Assembly (NCBI GenBank): GCA_003988855.1
Contig: QYAI01000111.1
Location: 62,001 to 126,000 of the forward strand
Length of the DNA stretch: 64,000 bases
Reading direction: 5' to 3'
DNA from: Arachnopeziza araneosa
Lineage: Eukaryota > Ascomycota > Leotiomycetes > Helotiales > Arachnopezizaceae
The notes under the pieces were generated by a model that saw nothing but the letters and a program-made list of their open reading frames with translations, ran no database searches and was not told the origin of the DNA. Each line of letters begins with the position of its first letter. The first letter of the stretch is position 1. The position numbers were made by a program, and so were the translations under genes. Shown one piece after another: positions 35,115 through 48,411 of the stretch.

Positions 35115-37524
35115 TCAGACAGGATTATAATTATTCATGAAACCCCAAAAGCTATCATTGCCGAAATCTCCCTCAAACTGCCAGCTCCCATTTGCATCTG
35201 CTCCCCAAGCCGTACCCACGCCTGGTGTTTGCAAAGGCACGTTTGTTAGATTTAAGCCACCGTCTACAGTATCGAGATTGTTATACAGGAGGTCGTGCAT
35301 TGGTTGAAGTGGCGGCATGCTACTGAAGTCGAAGCTGAGATTAGTGCTGGGGCCAGAGGAGAATGCTTCCCAATCAGCCGAGCTAGTGGGTGTTGCTTCG
35401 GTGATATTGGAGATGGTGGGGAGAGTGTAATTCGAGGTTGAAGTCGAGTTAGGGCTCGATAGTGAGACTGAGGTCAGAGGGTTGATACTCGAGGCTGAGG
35501 AGATCGAGGCATGTGGAGTAGGAAGCTGTGCGTCTGGCATGTTTGGACTTGATTCTTTCTTATGCTCGGTTGAGTGAGGAAGTGCTTGGAGACTTGGGTC
35601 GATTTTCCTATCTAGCTGGTTGATAGCTTTGTTCAAGCAGATATAGGTAGTTTTAAGAATTTTCAAGGCTATGTTAGCCATTCTATTTCTTGTGGACATA
35701 GTCTCGAAACGTTCCATTGCCCAAATATAATGGTGAATAGCATCATCTAGATGCTCACGGTTCTCGTGAGGGTGCAAGATATAAATTGCAGCGATCAGGA
35801 TGATAGCATCAAAAGTATTCAGAACAAGATTAAACATCTTGTAGTGGATCGCAGACAAGAAATTAAAATGTATACGTTGAGCAATCAGGATGTCCAAAGC
35901 AGCTTTGAGGGCTTCGGTGCGGGAAGAGGCATTTGTAAAGATATATGGCCGGTGTAGAGCCATGACGGTGAAGGCGCTGCCATTTTGGAATATTGGTCTC
36001 GAAGCTGGAATCCAGTGACAACCTGGATGGGAATCCCATGATGTGTCGGCATTTTCGGATCTGAATTGAGGGGGACAATGTAGCTGTATTGTGTTGAGGT
36101 TTCTGTGCATGGTTTCGACTTTCGAGAAATTGTTCTGGTTCGGATCTTCACGTTCGAGATTTAAGATATCCCACAAGGGAGAGGCGATCTCAACATTCCA
36201 TAGTAGCATGGTAAGGGGTGTTGGTGGGTCGATATTGGGATTTCGAGGGGTTGGGGCGACTTCGCGACGGTTCTTTGGGATAGGTGCATCGATTGGAAGA
36301 ACCGTTTTCGCATCTCGAGCGTCAATTGTAGGCGGCCGGCCAAGAACAATTGCCATGTGTATATCCCACATAGCAAGAATTGTCCACATTCTTCTTCGAA
36401 GTTGTTCTAGCCACAGACTCTCGAGGATATCTTCGGGATTGCTATCAAGCCTCCGCGAGAAAGCAATTGAACCTTTATGCAAACCAATCTCTTGGGCGTC
36501 CCTAATCGTCTGGGACAGCGAGTGCCAGCTCTCCGGGATCATACCACAATGCTTAAGGAAATTCGTCCTTAGGAATCCTGAAATACTTGTGATCAGAGCT
36601 TGTTCAAACTTCTACAGAAAGGAAACATATTTTACCTGCTTGTACAGTGACAAGTGTTGTCTGCTGTTTTGGTAATAGGCGGACAATATCGGTGCCAGAC
36701 TCGCTGTAATCTTGTGCCAAATCCTCTAACGACATTCCAGCTACATACTTCAAAGAATCGAGACTCGGGTCGTAGTTAGGAGGTTGATATTGGAGTGCTA
36801 GGGCAAGGACCTGGAAGAGTAACGCAGGAAAATATTGTAGATCGCTGGGCAGTTCTAGAGGACCCTTATTAAGAGTAGAGAATGAAAGACTATTCCAGTC
36901 ATTCAGTAAATCTCGAAATATGCCCTCGTCCAGTGGATAATATTGATGATTGACCTCTCGAAAATAAGTCTCGACAAGCTTCTCAATAGACTCCTTCGGG
37001 GGGAGCTGCCTGACCAAACTCTTGAACTTCTCTCGTAATCCACCATGATCCACCGAGAATCCAGTCGGGTCAGCAGTCAAGTTCGATGTTCCCTTATCGT
37101 AGGTCTGGATTTTGTTGAATATTCCAAGTGTTGTATTGTTATGCCCATTCGTCTTGGTATACCCGAATGAACTGAGCGCTAGATTCGGGTCTGGATCTCT
37201 TGATTTCATAGCATTGTAATTTGGCGCGCCTGCATACTCAGGCGAGTTGCTCTCCTCTAGCAGCTGTTGTTTCCTCGCAGACTCGTTCTCGTATCGACAT
37301 AGGGATTGTTTGTTGCGAGCTACGCAGTTGGAGCAAGGCGATGCGCGGTCGCACTGAGAAGATTAGAATTGTCGCCAACCGAATCGCTGTCATCTTACCT
37401 TTTGCTTCCGCCGATGGCACTCTGTGCATGATATGACGATTCTCTTTCTCTTCCGCGGTACCTTCAAAGGACTGTCAGATCGCTGGTTCTCGTCGGTAGG
37501 AGATTCCATCGCGTTCCCCGCCAT
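35115..37524 (-). CDS. Zn2Cys6 fungal-specific transcription factor
   Basis: Three exons: 37524-37399, 37353-36636, 36577-35115, giving 768 aa in frame. The N-terminus has the binuclear zinc cluster with Cys at 33, 36, 43, 49, 52 and 61 (ISCTECHRRKQK|CDRASPCSNC), split by the first 45 bp intron after Lys42, and preceded by a basic PRKRKR stretch. The middle homology (fungal_trans) domain spans about 180-560, with ESIEKLVETYFREVNHQYYP near its start and SWHSLSQTIRDAQEIGLHK and LEQLRRRMWTILAMWDIHMA within. The C-terminal 200 residues are Ser/Thr/Pro and then acidic/aromatic, a likely activation region. Target genes unknown. It lies next to a P450 pseudogene, but no cluster partner supports pathway-specific control. 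Confidence 0.88.
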
Positions 37525-38822
37525 GGGATCTATCTGAGCTAGTTGATAAATCGAGTTATCCTCTCAGATCAAGGTAGCTTTTCGAAAGCCTTAGATGGCC
37601 GAGTCGTTGAAGTTCTAGCGCCGCCTCTGCTAGAGGATCAATGGGGTGTGGCTTGTCGTATTAAGGACAATTTTGAGGTTCGCAGAATGTGACGATGTCA
37701 GCCACGACTTAGGGAATTGGCCGCCGCGGAGTTAGGATTTTAGCCTCGGGGACCTGGTAATGTGGCTTAACAAGTGATGAAGCCAGCCAGCTCTTTCTCA
37801 CCGACGCACGAAGTAAACCCCAGCCTGCTTCACTAGAACGAGGGACCAGAAGACTTCGGCCCCAGGTTTGAGATTAAGGCGCAGCAGTGCCGTTCCGCCG
37901 CTTGAGGTACTGTAGTGGGCACTTCGGAAACGATTGCTTCTCCTCCTTCTGGAGGCAAACGATCCACGAAAAGGGTCACAGATGGGAGGGACTGAAAGAA
38001 GAGGGCTTTTCACAGCAAACCTCTGCATCCCTAGATCCAGAGTGCCATCAAGAATCCTTTATCAGAATGAAATAGCCGCAAACAGCGCACAATACCATGA
38101 CTCGTGACCAAAGCTCCATCGGGGTATGTCACTATTGTGATCAAGTCTATATCGATCTCGGCCTCTGTTTCAAGCCTCAAGACCCTCAATCCACAGAGTG
38201 GCTGCTGCTCGTTGGCTGTGGATTGCTCCGCACTGAAGCCACTGCCAAGAGGCAAGGAGGAACGATCTAGATCCTGCAGCTGTGAAGGGTCCCTCAGTGC
38301 GAATCCTGCATTCTGCATGCTGCATTCCCCTTCTCATAAATGGCTGGTCCCCAAGTGAAAGAGTCGACATGGACTTGGGAGCAAAATATTGAGGCAGCAG
38401 AAGATCAACAATCACATTCGAGCAGAGCCAAAAGTCCTTTCGATGCAGGTCCTGCCTGGTCCTCACACTTTCCAGGGTCCAAAGCATCCTCGCTTCGACG
38501 AAAGTGACGTAGAGGGCTTCCAACCCCCACAGTCATTACGACCACTTGAGAAGCATTTCCCTTCTTTCGCTGTTCTCCTTCTTCTGATTCTCTTGTCAGC
38601 CGCATGAGGAATTGGCGCCTCAGGCACTGTGCAACTTGGTTTACACAGCCCACAACCAAAGGCGGTGGGTTGCTTGCTCTATCTGATCTGCCCAGGCATT
38701 CTGTCTGAACGTTGCAGTCTACATGCTCTGCTACTGGCACCATTCTCTCCTGTCGCCTCGCGAATTGTTCTTGACGCTAGACGCCTCGGCCGGCTCAGGT
38801 GGAAAGAGAAAAGGGCGAGCTG
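37525..38822. other. Divergent promoter, Zn2Cys6 / histidine kinase
   Basis: 1.3 kb between divergent start codons. Overlapping short frames on both strands have no domain features. No repeats noted. Confidence 0.5.
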
Positions 38823-41800
38823 ATGGCACCCGTTGAGGCTGCTGTGGCGCTGTCGCATGTTGACGGGGTTTCAGACAGTGCAAGAGCAAGAGAACTGTAC
38901 AAGTATGTGTACGCTTGGACAATCCTTGTTGTCTCTGCTGGTATATGACCCTGTATATACTGAGAAGCTGACAAGTTGCTTTGTAGATATTACCAGCCCA
39001 ATGCTCCTGTAAACCAAGATGCATGTATCGTTGCACCGGCGACCACTCCTCTTGAATCACTACCAGTGGATGGATGGCATGAAAATGACTCTGGACCAAG
39101 TATTAACATCCATTCAAATGTTGCTTCCGGCAAGATTTCTTCGCCAGACACAGCGCTCACTGCCTTCTGCCAGCTGTTGACATGGAGGCTAGGGAAACAA
39201 AGAGCAATGATTAGGTATATTTGCCACCAGTAAGCATCTGAAGAAAGATATGTACTAAAGGGTTATAGTTTGATTGATGCTGAAACTCAATACTTCATTG
39301 CTGAAAGCACAAAGACTGTTGACCTGAGAGACAGTACAAAGTACGATCCTGGAGACGAGATATGGATGGGTTGCAGTAGTGTGGCAAAGGCAGGACGTCT
39401 ATGCGAGAGGTGATAAAGTGCAGTCTCCCTCTAGGGATTGATAACTAACAGAGAAAGAACGTTAGAAGTTGCCCCAACTGCTGAAGGCGACTATCCGTGC
39501 TTCATCGTCAACGACTTATCCCTGGACGAACGCTTCAACACTCTACCATTTGTGTCTGGTGCTCCCTTTCTCAAGTTCTATGCCGGCGTCCCACTGATCA
39601 CTAAGCGTGGAATACCAATTGGAAGCCTGTTTATAGTTGACGACCGGGTAGGACAGGGCCTCAGCAGCGCTAAAATCCATTTCATGGGACAATTGGCACA
39701 GTGTATTATGAAACACTTAGAGATGGGACGAGAAGTCGAACAGCATCGCCGTGGAATGAAAATGAGTCGTGGACTAGCGTCATTTGTTGAAGGACGATAC
39801 GAGCTTCTTGAGGATGAAATCGAAGCTGAGACAGGAGAAGGGACCAAGATCGCCGGTCAATTTGAAACAGAAACGACCATAGCTAGAACAAGATCAAAGG
39901 GCTCAGCAAAAGGATCGTTAGATTCTGCATTTGCAGGGGCAGCCTTGAGCGTCGAAGCCAAGGAGAGAGAATATGCTGTGGCTTTATCAAAAACAGAAAA
40001 ATCCTTGATGGAGTCGCAGGAAGATGTCAGCCAGAAAACACGTCCAGATCTTGAGTCCGCATCTCAGCAAGCGTCGTTTGATTCATTAGGTGCACCCAGT
40101 ACGGATGTGCCATCGCCGCACAATGTAACTGAGAGATTTGCTGCCAGCCCCGGAGAGGAATGCGAGGCGACATCATTGAGGACTTTATTTTCTCGCGCAG
40201 CAAATCTAATCCGCGAAGCATTTGAGGTTGATGGAGGAGCCATCTTTTATGATGCGCAAACCGGCTTTAGCTCTGATGTATACCGAAAATCAGATACTAT
40301 ATCAAGACGCCAAGATTCCTCGGTGGATCCGTTGGCAGAGAGTAATATCAGCAGTGACGAGCAGATATTTCCAGGAAAAAAACAATCATTAGCCTCTAGC
40401 GAGGAGAGAACAACACCGACAGCATCCCCGCCGATACTTCCTCTAAGCGACTCTCCGGGCCTTGAAGAAAGAAGATTTTCGCAAACATCCGTAGAGTCAA
40501 GCAAGAGAGTTGAAATTCTTGGTTTTTCTACACCAGATGCCGCTTCAATACACAGTGATCCGCAGCCTAGGCCAAATGTGTTTATTCCATTTGAAGAGAA
40601 AGCGCTTCAAACCCTACTCCGTCGCTATCCAAGAGGTAAATTATGGACGTTTGACTCAGAAGGCGCTGTATCCTCGTCGGAAGAAGAAAGGTTTGAGAGC
40701 TTCTCAAAGGATCTTCCAGAACATGCTAAGGATCAACGTCGACGCAAGCTGAGAAGCAATAAGGCAAAATCCGACGCAGTGTATTTATCAAAGCATTTTC
40801 CTGGCGTTCGACAGCTCCTTTTTGTTCCTCTTTGGGACGCAGGGAAAGCAAGATGGCTGAGTGGATGCTTTACATGGTCGACAGACCCAACCAAAATTCT
40901 CTCAAAGCAGAATGAACTCTCATTTCTAACTGCGTTCGGAAACTCGGTCATGGCAGAATGGGCACGAATTGATACAGAGGTCGCGGATCAGAAGAAGGGT
41001 GATTTTATTGGAAGTATTTCTCACGAGTTGCGTTCACCATTGCATGGCATTCTCGCCAGTGCGGAGTTTTTAGAAGAAGTAACGACCGGTTGGGAAAGAC
41101 AATTGGTTGAGACAATTGATTCATGCGGAAGAACACTCCTAGATACGATTGTAAGTCTCGCGTCAATCCCAAGCCTATATTCGAATCAATTATATTAACA
41201 AGTCTAGAATCACATCCTTGATTTCTCCAAAATAAATCATTTCGAAAGGAATTGGAAAAGGAGCAAGAAGGCTGCAGGTCGACTTTCTCAAGGAGGGCCA
41301 CTGTCTCTAAAACAATCTGATCTCCCAATGCTTAATCTTTTTCAAGAGGTAGATGTTTCAGTCATTTGTGAAGAAGTTGTCGAAAGCGTCTTTGCAGGCC
41401 ACACATTCCAAAACGTCACAGCTCAAAGCTTCGATCAGGTTGCCGAAAGTCGAGGGAAGATGTCAGATAACCGCAGGGCGATTCTTACATCAGAACAAAT
41501 GATGGGCCCCCAACAATTACAGCATGCTGGTGTCGCTGTCATTCTTGACATAGCCCCTCAGAATTTCAGTTTTACTACTCAACCTGGTGCATTACGACGT
41601 CTCATTATGAATCTTCTCGGAAATGCGCTGAAATATACAACTCACGGGTTTGTAAAAATCGATCTCAAATGTTCCGACATGGAGAGTTTGAATACTACGT
41701 CGATTTCAGGGAGCAGCGAGCATGTACCTCGGTCTTTGGTCACATTGACGGTGACTGATACGGGGAAAGGCATTTCAGCAGACTTCTTGAGATCAAAGCT

Positions 41801-43324
41801 CTTCATGCCTTTCGCCCAGGAGAATTCCTTGTCCAGTGGCACTGGTCTTGGTCTCTCCATTGTCCGAAAGATTGTTTCTCTGCTTGAAGGAGAAATTACA
41901 TTCGACAGTGAGGTTGGAAGAGGAACACGTAAGTCAAGAAGTAATCATTCGCTTCAATGCTAACAGCTTTTACAGAGGTTAGAGTCACACTTCCCCTCCT
42001 CCGAGAAATGCCGAAGAGCTCTGATGGCTCAGGAAGTACTTCCAAGTCTTTAGTTTCGCTTTCTCGAGAATTAGATCAGTCAGTCGTCGATCTTCGTACT
42101 CGCATTATTGGTCAGAAAGTTGTCCTGCACGGATTTGATATCGACAGCAAAGATCCCATTCTCTGTGAGATGGGCCAAACTTTGAAAGCGTCAATTACCC
42201 AGTTCCTAGTGAATTGGTATGGCATGAAAGTTGTTCCTCCTGGACAAAGAAGCAACCTAATTATATCCAATGAGGTGGATCCTACCATTCTTTCGAAACT
42301 AGTACACCAGACTGTCGCTATGCATAAAAATCGCCCTTCAATCATTGTCCTATGTTCCCAGAACATTACTGTCGACCGCTCGCTCACTTTTCCGGAAACT
42401 AAATGCAATGTTGGATATGTTGCGAAACCCGTTGGTCCTATCAAGCTTGCAAAAGTGATCATGCAAGTAATGGACGGATCGCCGTCATTACCTACACCTA
42501 TTATTGAGATTCCTCACCCCGAAAGCAGCGACCTAAGTAATGTTTTTGAAGAGTTGAGCTTAGGGCGAAGAGGCGGCGAGGTGCTGGACAATACACGTAT
42601 GGCTGCCGATAGCGATAATGCCCGCAAAGCCATCGAGAGCCCAACACCTAATGCTTTGGCGGAGAAGAACACAGAATTCCCCTTCCCTAGCTCTCCAGTA
42701 CATATCAACTCCATGAAAAACTCCATGGACGCCGAAGCATCCACTGAAATCAAATTCACCAGTCCCTCGGGGCTCCTTTTACCCAATCCAACTAGACCTG
42801 CTCCCGCATCAACTCAAGCTCAAATCATACTTCCTAAAGACCTAGATACAAAACCTACCCTCCTTCTTGTTGACGATAACGCTATCAACATCCGTTTACT
42901 AAGCACCTACTTCAAGAAGCGCTCTTTTACAATCATCCACGAAGCACAAAACGGTTTAGAAGCTGTGCAAGCATTTGAATCCTGTCGTCAAGGCTACGAT
43001 ATTATCTTTATGGACATTACAATGCCAGTGCTTGATGGTTTCGGTGCCACCAAACAAATCCGTGCGATTGAACAACGCCGACGGGAAAAGGCCGGCGCTG
43101 AAGATAAGGCAGCTTTGATTATTGCGTTCACAGGAAGAAGTAGCATTGAAGATCAGACGGAGGCAGTGAGAGTTGGTATTGATCTTTTTATGACTAAACC
43201 TGTAGCGTTTAAAGAGGTTGGGAAAATTGTGGATAATTGGGTTGCTAACCAAGGACTAAATGAGGATAGGAGTACTGTGGCTTCTCTTACTGGAGTTGGT
43301 AGTGGCTTTGGTGGCTTGGGGTGA
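38823..43324 (+). CDS. GAF-domain hybrid histidine kinase
   Basis: Six exons: 38823-38902, 38987-39214, 39269-39409, 39452-41150, 41208-41928, 41976-43324, giving 1405 aa in frame. A short N-terminal segment (ARELYKYYQPNAPVN) leads into a GAF-like domain ending FLKFYAGVPLITKRGIPIGSL-type sequence (about 150-215). A Ser-rich linker and a second GAF-like region (about 400-640) follow. The dimerisation/phosphoacceptor H-box is SISHELRSPLHG with His674. N-box LLGNALKYTTHG, G1-box TDTGKGIS and G2-box SGTGLGLSIVRKIV mark an intact ATPase domain. The C-terminal receiver has LLVDDNAINIRLLS and phosphoacceptor Asp1303 in FMDITMPVLDG, with Lys in MTKPVAF. Soluble: no membrane segment seen. It would pass phosphate through an HPt protein to response regulators in stress or developmental signalling. 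The signal sensed is unknown. Confidence 0.9.
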
Positions 43325-43862
43325 AGAGAAAGTCCACGGACGGACAAAATTTGGCAAAGAGCATAAACGAAATGCAGACAAGATGGACAAAATTCATGCA
43401 TTGCTGGCGCTGGCTGGATAGGTTGGATTATTCTCCGATACCATGATTTGATGTGAGATGATGGAAAGTTGGTATACCACAGGAAATATTGGATGATGGG
43501 ATGTATTTACAGTGGAAACCGGCGTTATTAGCGTTATGCGACGCTTTGCGCAGCTACCAACCACCTGCTTACATAGATAGATAGATCGGAAGACATATAG
43601 ATCGTGTTAATCAAGATGAGAGATATTACCTTTACTGATATTGTATTTCAGCTGATGAGACCTAAAATAATATTGATTCTTCGAAGCCAAAAGCAGTTAG
43701 CCACTTACGGGGCTTCACGATTTCTGAATAATCCAGAACCTCCTTTCCCATCGAGCATGTACATTAAGATACCTTTACATGCCTTGCAGCAGTATAACAT
43801 TACTCTTCAGTCCCAAATTAATTCTTCATTCAGCGAGGCTGAATGAGCGGAGAGAAGCTACC
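43325..43862. other. Intergenic
   Basis: 3' flank of the kinase with a short TAGA repeat near 43575. No supported gene. Confidence 0.5.
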
Positions 43863-44834
43863 ATGCCAAACTCACGGCCTCTCCCTAACTCGAAGTTGTG
43901 GGATTTTGCAAAAATAAATGCGATTGGTAAGACCAAGGTATTTTGATGTCTCTATTCTGTTAATTGTGTATTTAGAAAACACTCTTCTCGCGATAACATT
44001 TGGCGGGGCTCTTTGCCGCATGTGGTGGGGTACGAAGATCAACATATCTCTTTTACCACCGTGAGCGGATTCTATGGACCAGGTGCCTTCACAGCCTGGA
44101 TGTTTGCAGCAGCCTCCTTGATTCTTCAAGGTCTCTTTGTCCTTCTCCGTGCCTACCGGGGCCAGCCCATGGCATCTCGAATCCTCTCTCTGGACTACTT
44201 TGAAGAGCCACCAGAGGTGACGGGGGATGTACCGAAAGCGCCGGAAATTGAAATCGGCATGGCATTTGCTGCTCTGGTGTATCCGTTTATCGCCGCTATC
44301 GATGTCTTGAGAGCAGCTATTCTCTGACTCCAGGAGAAAATGATACTTGCAGAAGCCTTCTCGACAAAGAGTCGGGGCTTACTCTCTGTCCCGTTCTTCT
44401 GGCTTCTCTTTATCATTCCCATTTGCTGCAACGCTGATTCAACATATACAATCATCCAAATGATTTTCATCATTCTCACTGATGGAGCAATCTGGATTAC
44501 TGGAATGGGATATATCACGTTTCAGAAAATTATGAGATTTAATATGATGATTTTGGTGTTGTTCATAATACATATAGCGCTGTTTTCATTTGCTACAGTC
44601 CACTTTGTAATGGATATTAGATGGGCCTTCCCCAGATCGGGTGCTAATTGGAGTGACTTGGATCAGTTTACTACGTTGGCTATTGCCGTTGTTTCAACGG
44701 TTTTATCACTGGGTGAGAAATTCGTGAAATCGAGGAAGAGCGATGGAGAGAGGAGAGATTACTTTAATGATTATGCTACATTTTGGTTCATATGTATGCA
44801 GCCTCTAAAGTACATGAAGAGCAATTCTTTCTAA
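43863..44834 (+). pseudogene. Multi-spanning membrane protein gene with in-frame TGA
   Basis: The frame from about 43981 to 44834 is one continuous membrane-protein reading (DQHISFTTVSGFYGPG, FTAWMFAAASLILQGLFVLL, FAALVYPFIAAIDVLRAAIL, then EAFSTKSRGLLSVPFFWLLF, MMILVLFIIHIALFSFATV) interrupted only by TGA at 44325-44327. About four to six membrane segments are visible. Sequence on both sides of the stop is equally protein-like, and no splice pair removes it. The 5' end is also unsatisfactory: the ATG at 43863 with donor at 43924-43925 and the acceptor before 43977 joins out of frame. A CGA-to-TGA change is one possible origin of the stop. UGA followed by CUC is close to the known readthrough context UGA-CUA, so programmed readthrough is an alternative. 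Family not recognised. Confidence 0.6.
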
Positions 44835-44859
44835 TCTAGGAAATACTGGATCGCCAAAC

Positions 44860-46510
44860 TCATTGTCCAACTTGCTGATCGATTCTCAAGGAATCCGGCA
44901 TGAGGAGCGCTTCGAAGATTTCGGTGAATCTACTGCCCAGAGTTGGTGAAAAAGGAAAAATATCTCCATCAGCGCTCTCACTGTCAGAAACCACCCCCAA
45001 GGTTAAATGCCAGGATTTTTTCTTGGTGTCCACATTAGGCTGCTCGACAATGAGCTTTCTCAGCGCATAGAGGTACGCCAGTGGGCCTTTTTCTTCCATC
45101 AAAAGCAATAGATCCGGTTCCATATGGACGAGATCCAACTCAACTTGGGCAAGTTTCATGTTTTTTGCCATGTAATCGCAGCACTCGACAAATTGTGCGC
45201 GCATTGCTGGGGTCATTCTCAATTTAACTGCGGTTTCTTCTTCGGTCCACGGAGTTTCAGGAAGCTCAAATCTAACATGCTTAATCTTGGAGAGAAGAGC
45301 AGGTCTATCCTTGAGAAAGTCCATAAATGCTCCAGCGTCGTGGACTTCGATTTCGGCAGTCTCCCAAAAGACCTGGGCAAACTCATCACGGAACACTGCA
45401 TTGACATCTGAATACTGTCTGATCTGCTTAACCAAGTACCAATCCTTTGACAGGGTACTGTCGGAGAATGGGGCCACAATGGCGTGTTTCTTTCGGTAGA
45501 CACCCACGAGTTGCATGTCGTAGTTAGCGCTTCGGAATGGGTGGGTAGATGTCTTTGCGTTAAAAGCAGCCTTTTCTTTGAAGTATGTGGGAAGCCAATT
45601 TGATCCCTCATCAGAGAAGACTTGGTTCATGATATTTCCGACTTCTAAATATGGACCCCATTCTGAACCAGCTTGATTGATATCATACTCCGCCGCACGT
45701 GCCTTTAAATTGGAGGGCAATGTTGGATCATAATCAGGGGATCTCCACAAAACAAATATTCTCTGCTTGTGTTTCTCTTTGACTTCCATTTTGATATAAT
45801 GTTCGAAAGTATCAAGGTCGTAATAAAGAGGGGTTCGCTGCGCATCAATACTAACAACAACATGGTCATAGACGCCCTTAATGCCGTAATCACGGAAGCA
45901 GATATTTGCGATCAACCAGCTGTAAATCTTGTTCCGTACTTCTCTTGGAAAGTCGAAGAAATGCAGAGTGCCAGTTCTAATCCAGCTATCAGCCTAATTC
46001 TTAAGAGTCAATCAAAATATTACCTGACATATTCACCTAACTCAACAACTGGTGCAGCTTTGCTCAGTTCCTTCAGACTCTCGTCTTTTAAAGCCATCAT
46101 TGCCCGTGCACGGACAGCCTTTGTAGTCCCTATCTGATTATTAGATCTAAAATATCTTTTTACCAAATACATCTTATCCCAAGTAGTCAGAGATCCAAAA
46201 TAGAAGTCCCCAAAACCGTTGTCACGAGCAGTTCTTGGCTTACGAGTTGTCGTAATGATAGGGAGTAGTTGAATGAGTAGCTGTTGTCGTCCGATTTGCT
46301 GTACGATACTAGCCACTGCGGTCAAAATTAGTACTCGAAGAACTCAAGAGCAACTTGATAAAGCAAAAAGAGGTAAGGCCCACCTTCATTCTGGCCCGAA
46401 TTGTCCAAGATGGCACGCTTGAGTTTCGAGTGCAGAGTCTCGAGTTCTAGCGACAAGGATGAGCCCCTGTTCCATGAACACAAATACATATCTGCTCGAT
46501 CTTCTTCCAT
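44860..46510 (-). CDS. Unknown 511-aa protein with F-box-like/2EXR-like segment
   Basis: Three exons: 46510-46384, 46315-46024, 45976-44860, in frame. I chose the acceptor at 45977 because it alone restores the frame and gives LHFFDFPREVRNKIYSWLI, a segment typical of fungal proteins with F-box-like or 2EXR-like motifs, here near residues 145-163. The rest is mixed alpha/beta, with acidic patches. The N-terminal 140 residues are helical (LELETLHSKLKRAIL, ARAMMALKDESLKELSK). No enzyme motif was recognised. Its stop lies only 25 bp from the stop of the disrupted membrane-protein gene on the other strand. Function unknown; a substrate-adaptor role is speculative. Confidence 0.7.
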
Positions 46511-48411
46511 GATGATCTTTGAAGTTGTCAATGAAGGATCAAGATCACGTCGCGAGATTTACAGAACCATAAAGTTATTTCGGAGCGGATTAATACAAGA
46601 TTATAGCTCCGGAGCTAGCGTTCAGAATAATTCATTTTTTCATCCTCACCGTCACTTTGACAAAAGTAGAGCCCAGGCTTGAATCTACTCTCTCAAAGAG
46701 CAGCAATTCCTTTGTCGGGATGGCGTTGTGAGCAAGTGACAAGTCCGGCGAAAACGGTTTAGACGGGAGAACACTTGGGTTTTACAACCTCCAGCTCGTA
46801 TCCCAATGAGATTTTATGTTTTTTTAATCTAGGATGACTTCGAAAGCTTCTAATAATAGGCTTCTTATTAAGGAAAACTGATTTCTGAACCCAAGACCAT
46901 ACCCCTGCCATTATACGTCCCCTTGCGACCTTCAAACCTTATCTACCCATGCAACCAAGTACAATGACTCTTAGTGCTTCTTATAGTGAGAAAATATAAC
47001 CCTTGGTCTCTTCTCTGATTTTTTAGGTTCATCATGCCCAGTCTATCTTATTCATCAAGGTGCTCCCAACTCTTTCAAGGTAAAATTCGCTGCAAGGAGG
47101 CTAACACTAGGTTTTTCAAGGAGTTAGCATTTAGAAGGCTTTGAGGAGTTCGGTTGGTTATAACCCAGGTTAATCCTAGTTTAAAGCCACTACTAAATAA
47201 AATCGTGCAGCCAGAACCCTAGTAGTAGGCAAGACCGAGAGAAGAAAACATTGCTCTCTCGCTTAAATCACGTGGATTAATTAAGAAAGGGAGGGCCGAA
47301 TTGCAGAAGAGTGAACCAAGGTACATGATTATTGCAGTATACTGTTTAATAATATGTCAATTCTGATATAGTATATGACTCAAAATTATGATCTTGAATA
47401 TCGAAAAGTCTTCCGATCGGACGAACCTTGACCTTGACGATGGAAAGCTCCACGGTAAGGAACTTCGAAAGTCTTAAACTGCGGTCAGAAACCATCCAGA
47501 CGCCGAGAAATGCTGTATAACCTCTCTATTCACGCTCACCTAAACACGAGTGAAGTGGGTAAGTCTTTAATGATTTCACGGATAAGGTGGTAAGAGGAGG
47601 CAGAAAGGATTTTTCTGATACTAATTTTTTTCCTATTCTTGAACCCTGTAATTATATAATTATGTCAATTATGACTTATCATTATTTAACTAAGTTATTT
47701 ACGATTAAATGCTAATTATATACGCGACTATGTATGTGCATCCCAATCTTCGGAATATTTTATTGATCATAATGTTTGCAGAGTAGCTTGTATCACTTCG
47801 GTCAGTGATACCTAAAAGATAGTCTCAAACAGTCAATATTCAAGTTGTTCTACTCTATTCTTTCTAGCAGGCAGGGCAGATAAACCACAACTTACATCCA
47901 AGGCATTTCTTGTACATAGTCACGTGCTTACTACAGCGTGCCTAGGTGCCGTGGTGGCTCTTGCTACAAAATTGATCACGACCAGCAGCATATTTAACGG
48001 AATGTTAATTAGAAAATGTCTTGCTGCTCCTACTCAATTATTGTATTGGATACTACTTTATTCATTTCTACTAAACGGCCGATAGTTTAGTATACGCAGA
48101 TTATTTATGATACTGTTGGAGCACCAGGAGTTCCAATGCTTCGTAGCTTACTAGCCAAAAAACTTGCAATTGTTCTAAGATCAACATGACATTTAAGATA
48201 ATTCTAGAATGATAGACTCCAAAAAAAACCAATAAAGACAAAGGCCTTGTTTCTGGAAGTCACTGATCGTATAAAATTTCTAGGAAATACATTTCTCTAG
48301 GACTTAAAAATTGGTTGGTTCTGGGGGAATAGACGAGAAAGTATTTGATTTAAAAAAAATACTTTATATATTTTTAAATAAGCATTTTCGCTTCATCAAA
48401 TCAATTCAACT
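46511..48411. other. AT-rich intergenic region
   Basis: 1.9 kb, strongly AT-rich from about 47.6 to 48.4 kb, without supported ORFs. It has the texture of decayed non-coding or relic repeat sequence, but I see no terminal repeats or transposase fragments. Confidence 0.5.

Noticed and set aside
46511..48411. Possible transposon relic in AT-rich sequence
   Set aside because: No terminal repeats, target duplications or enzyme fragments could be seen.
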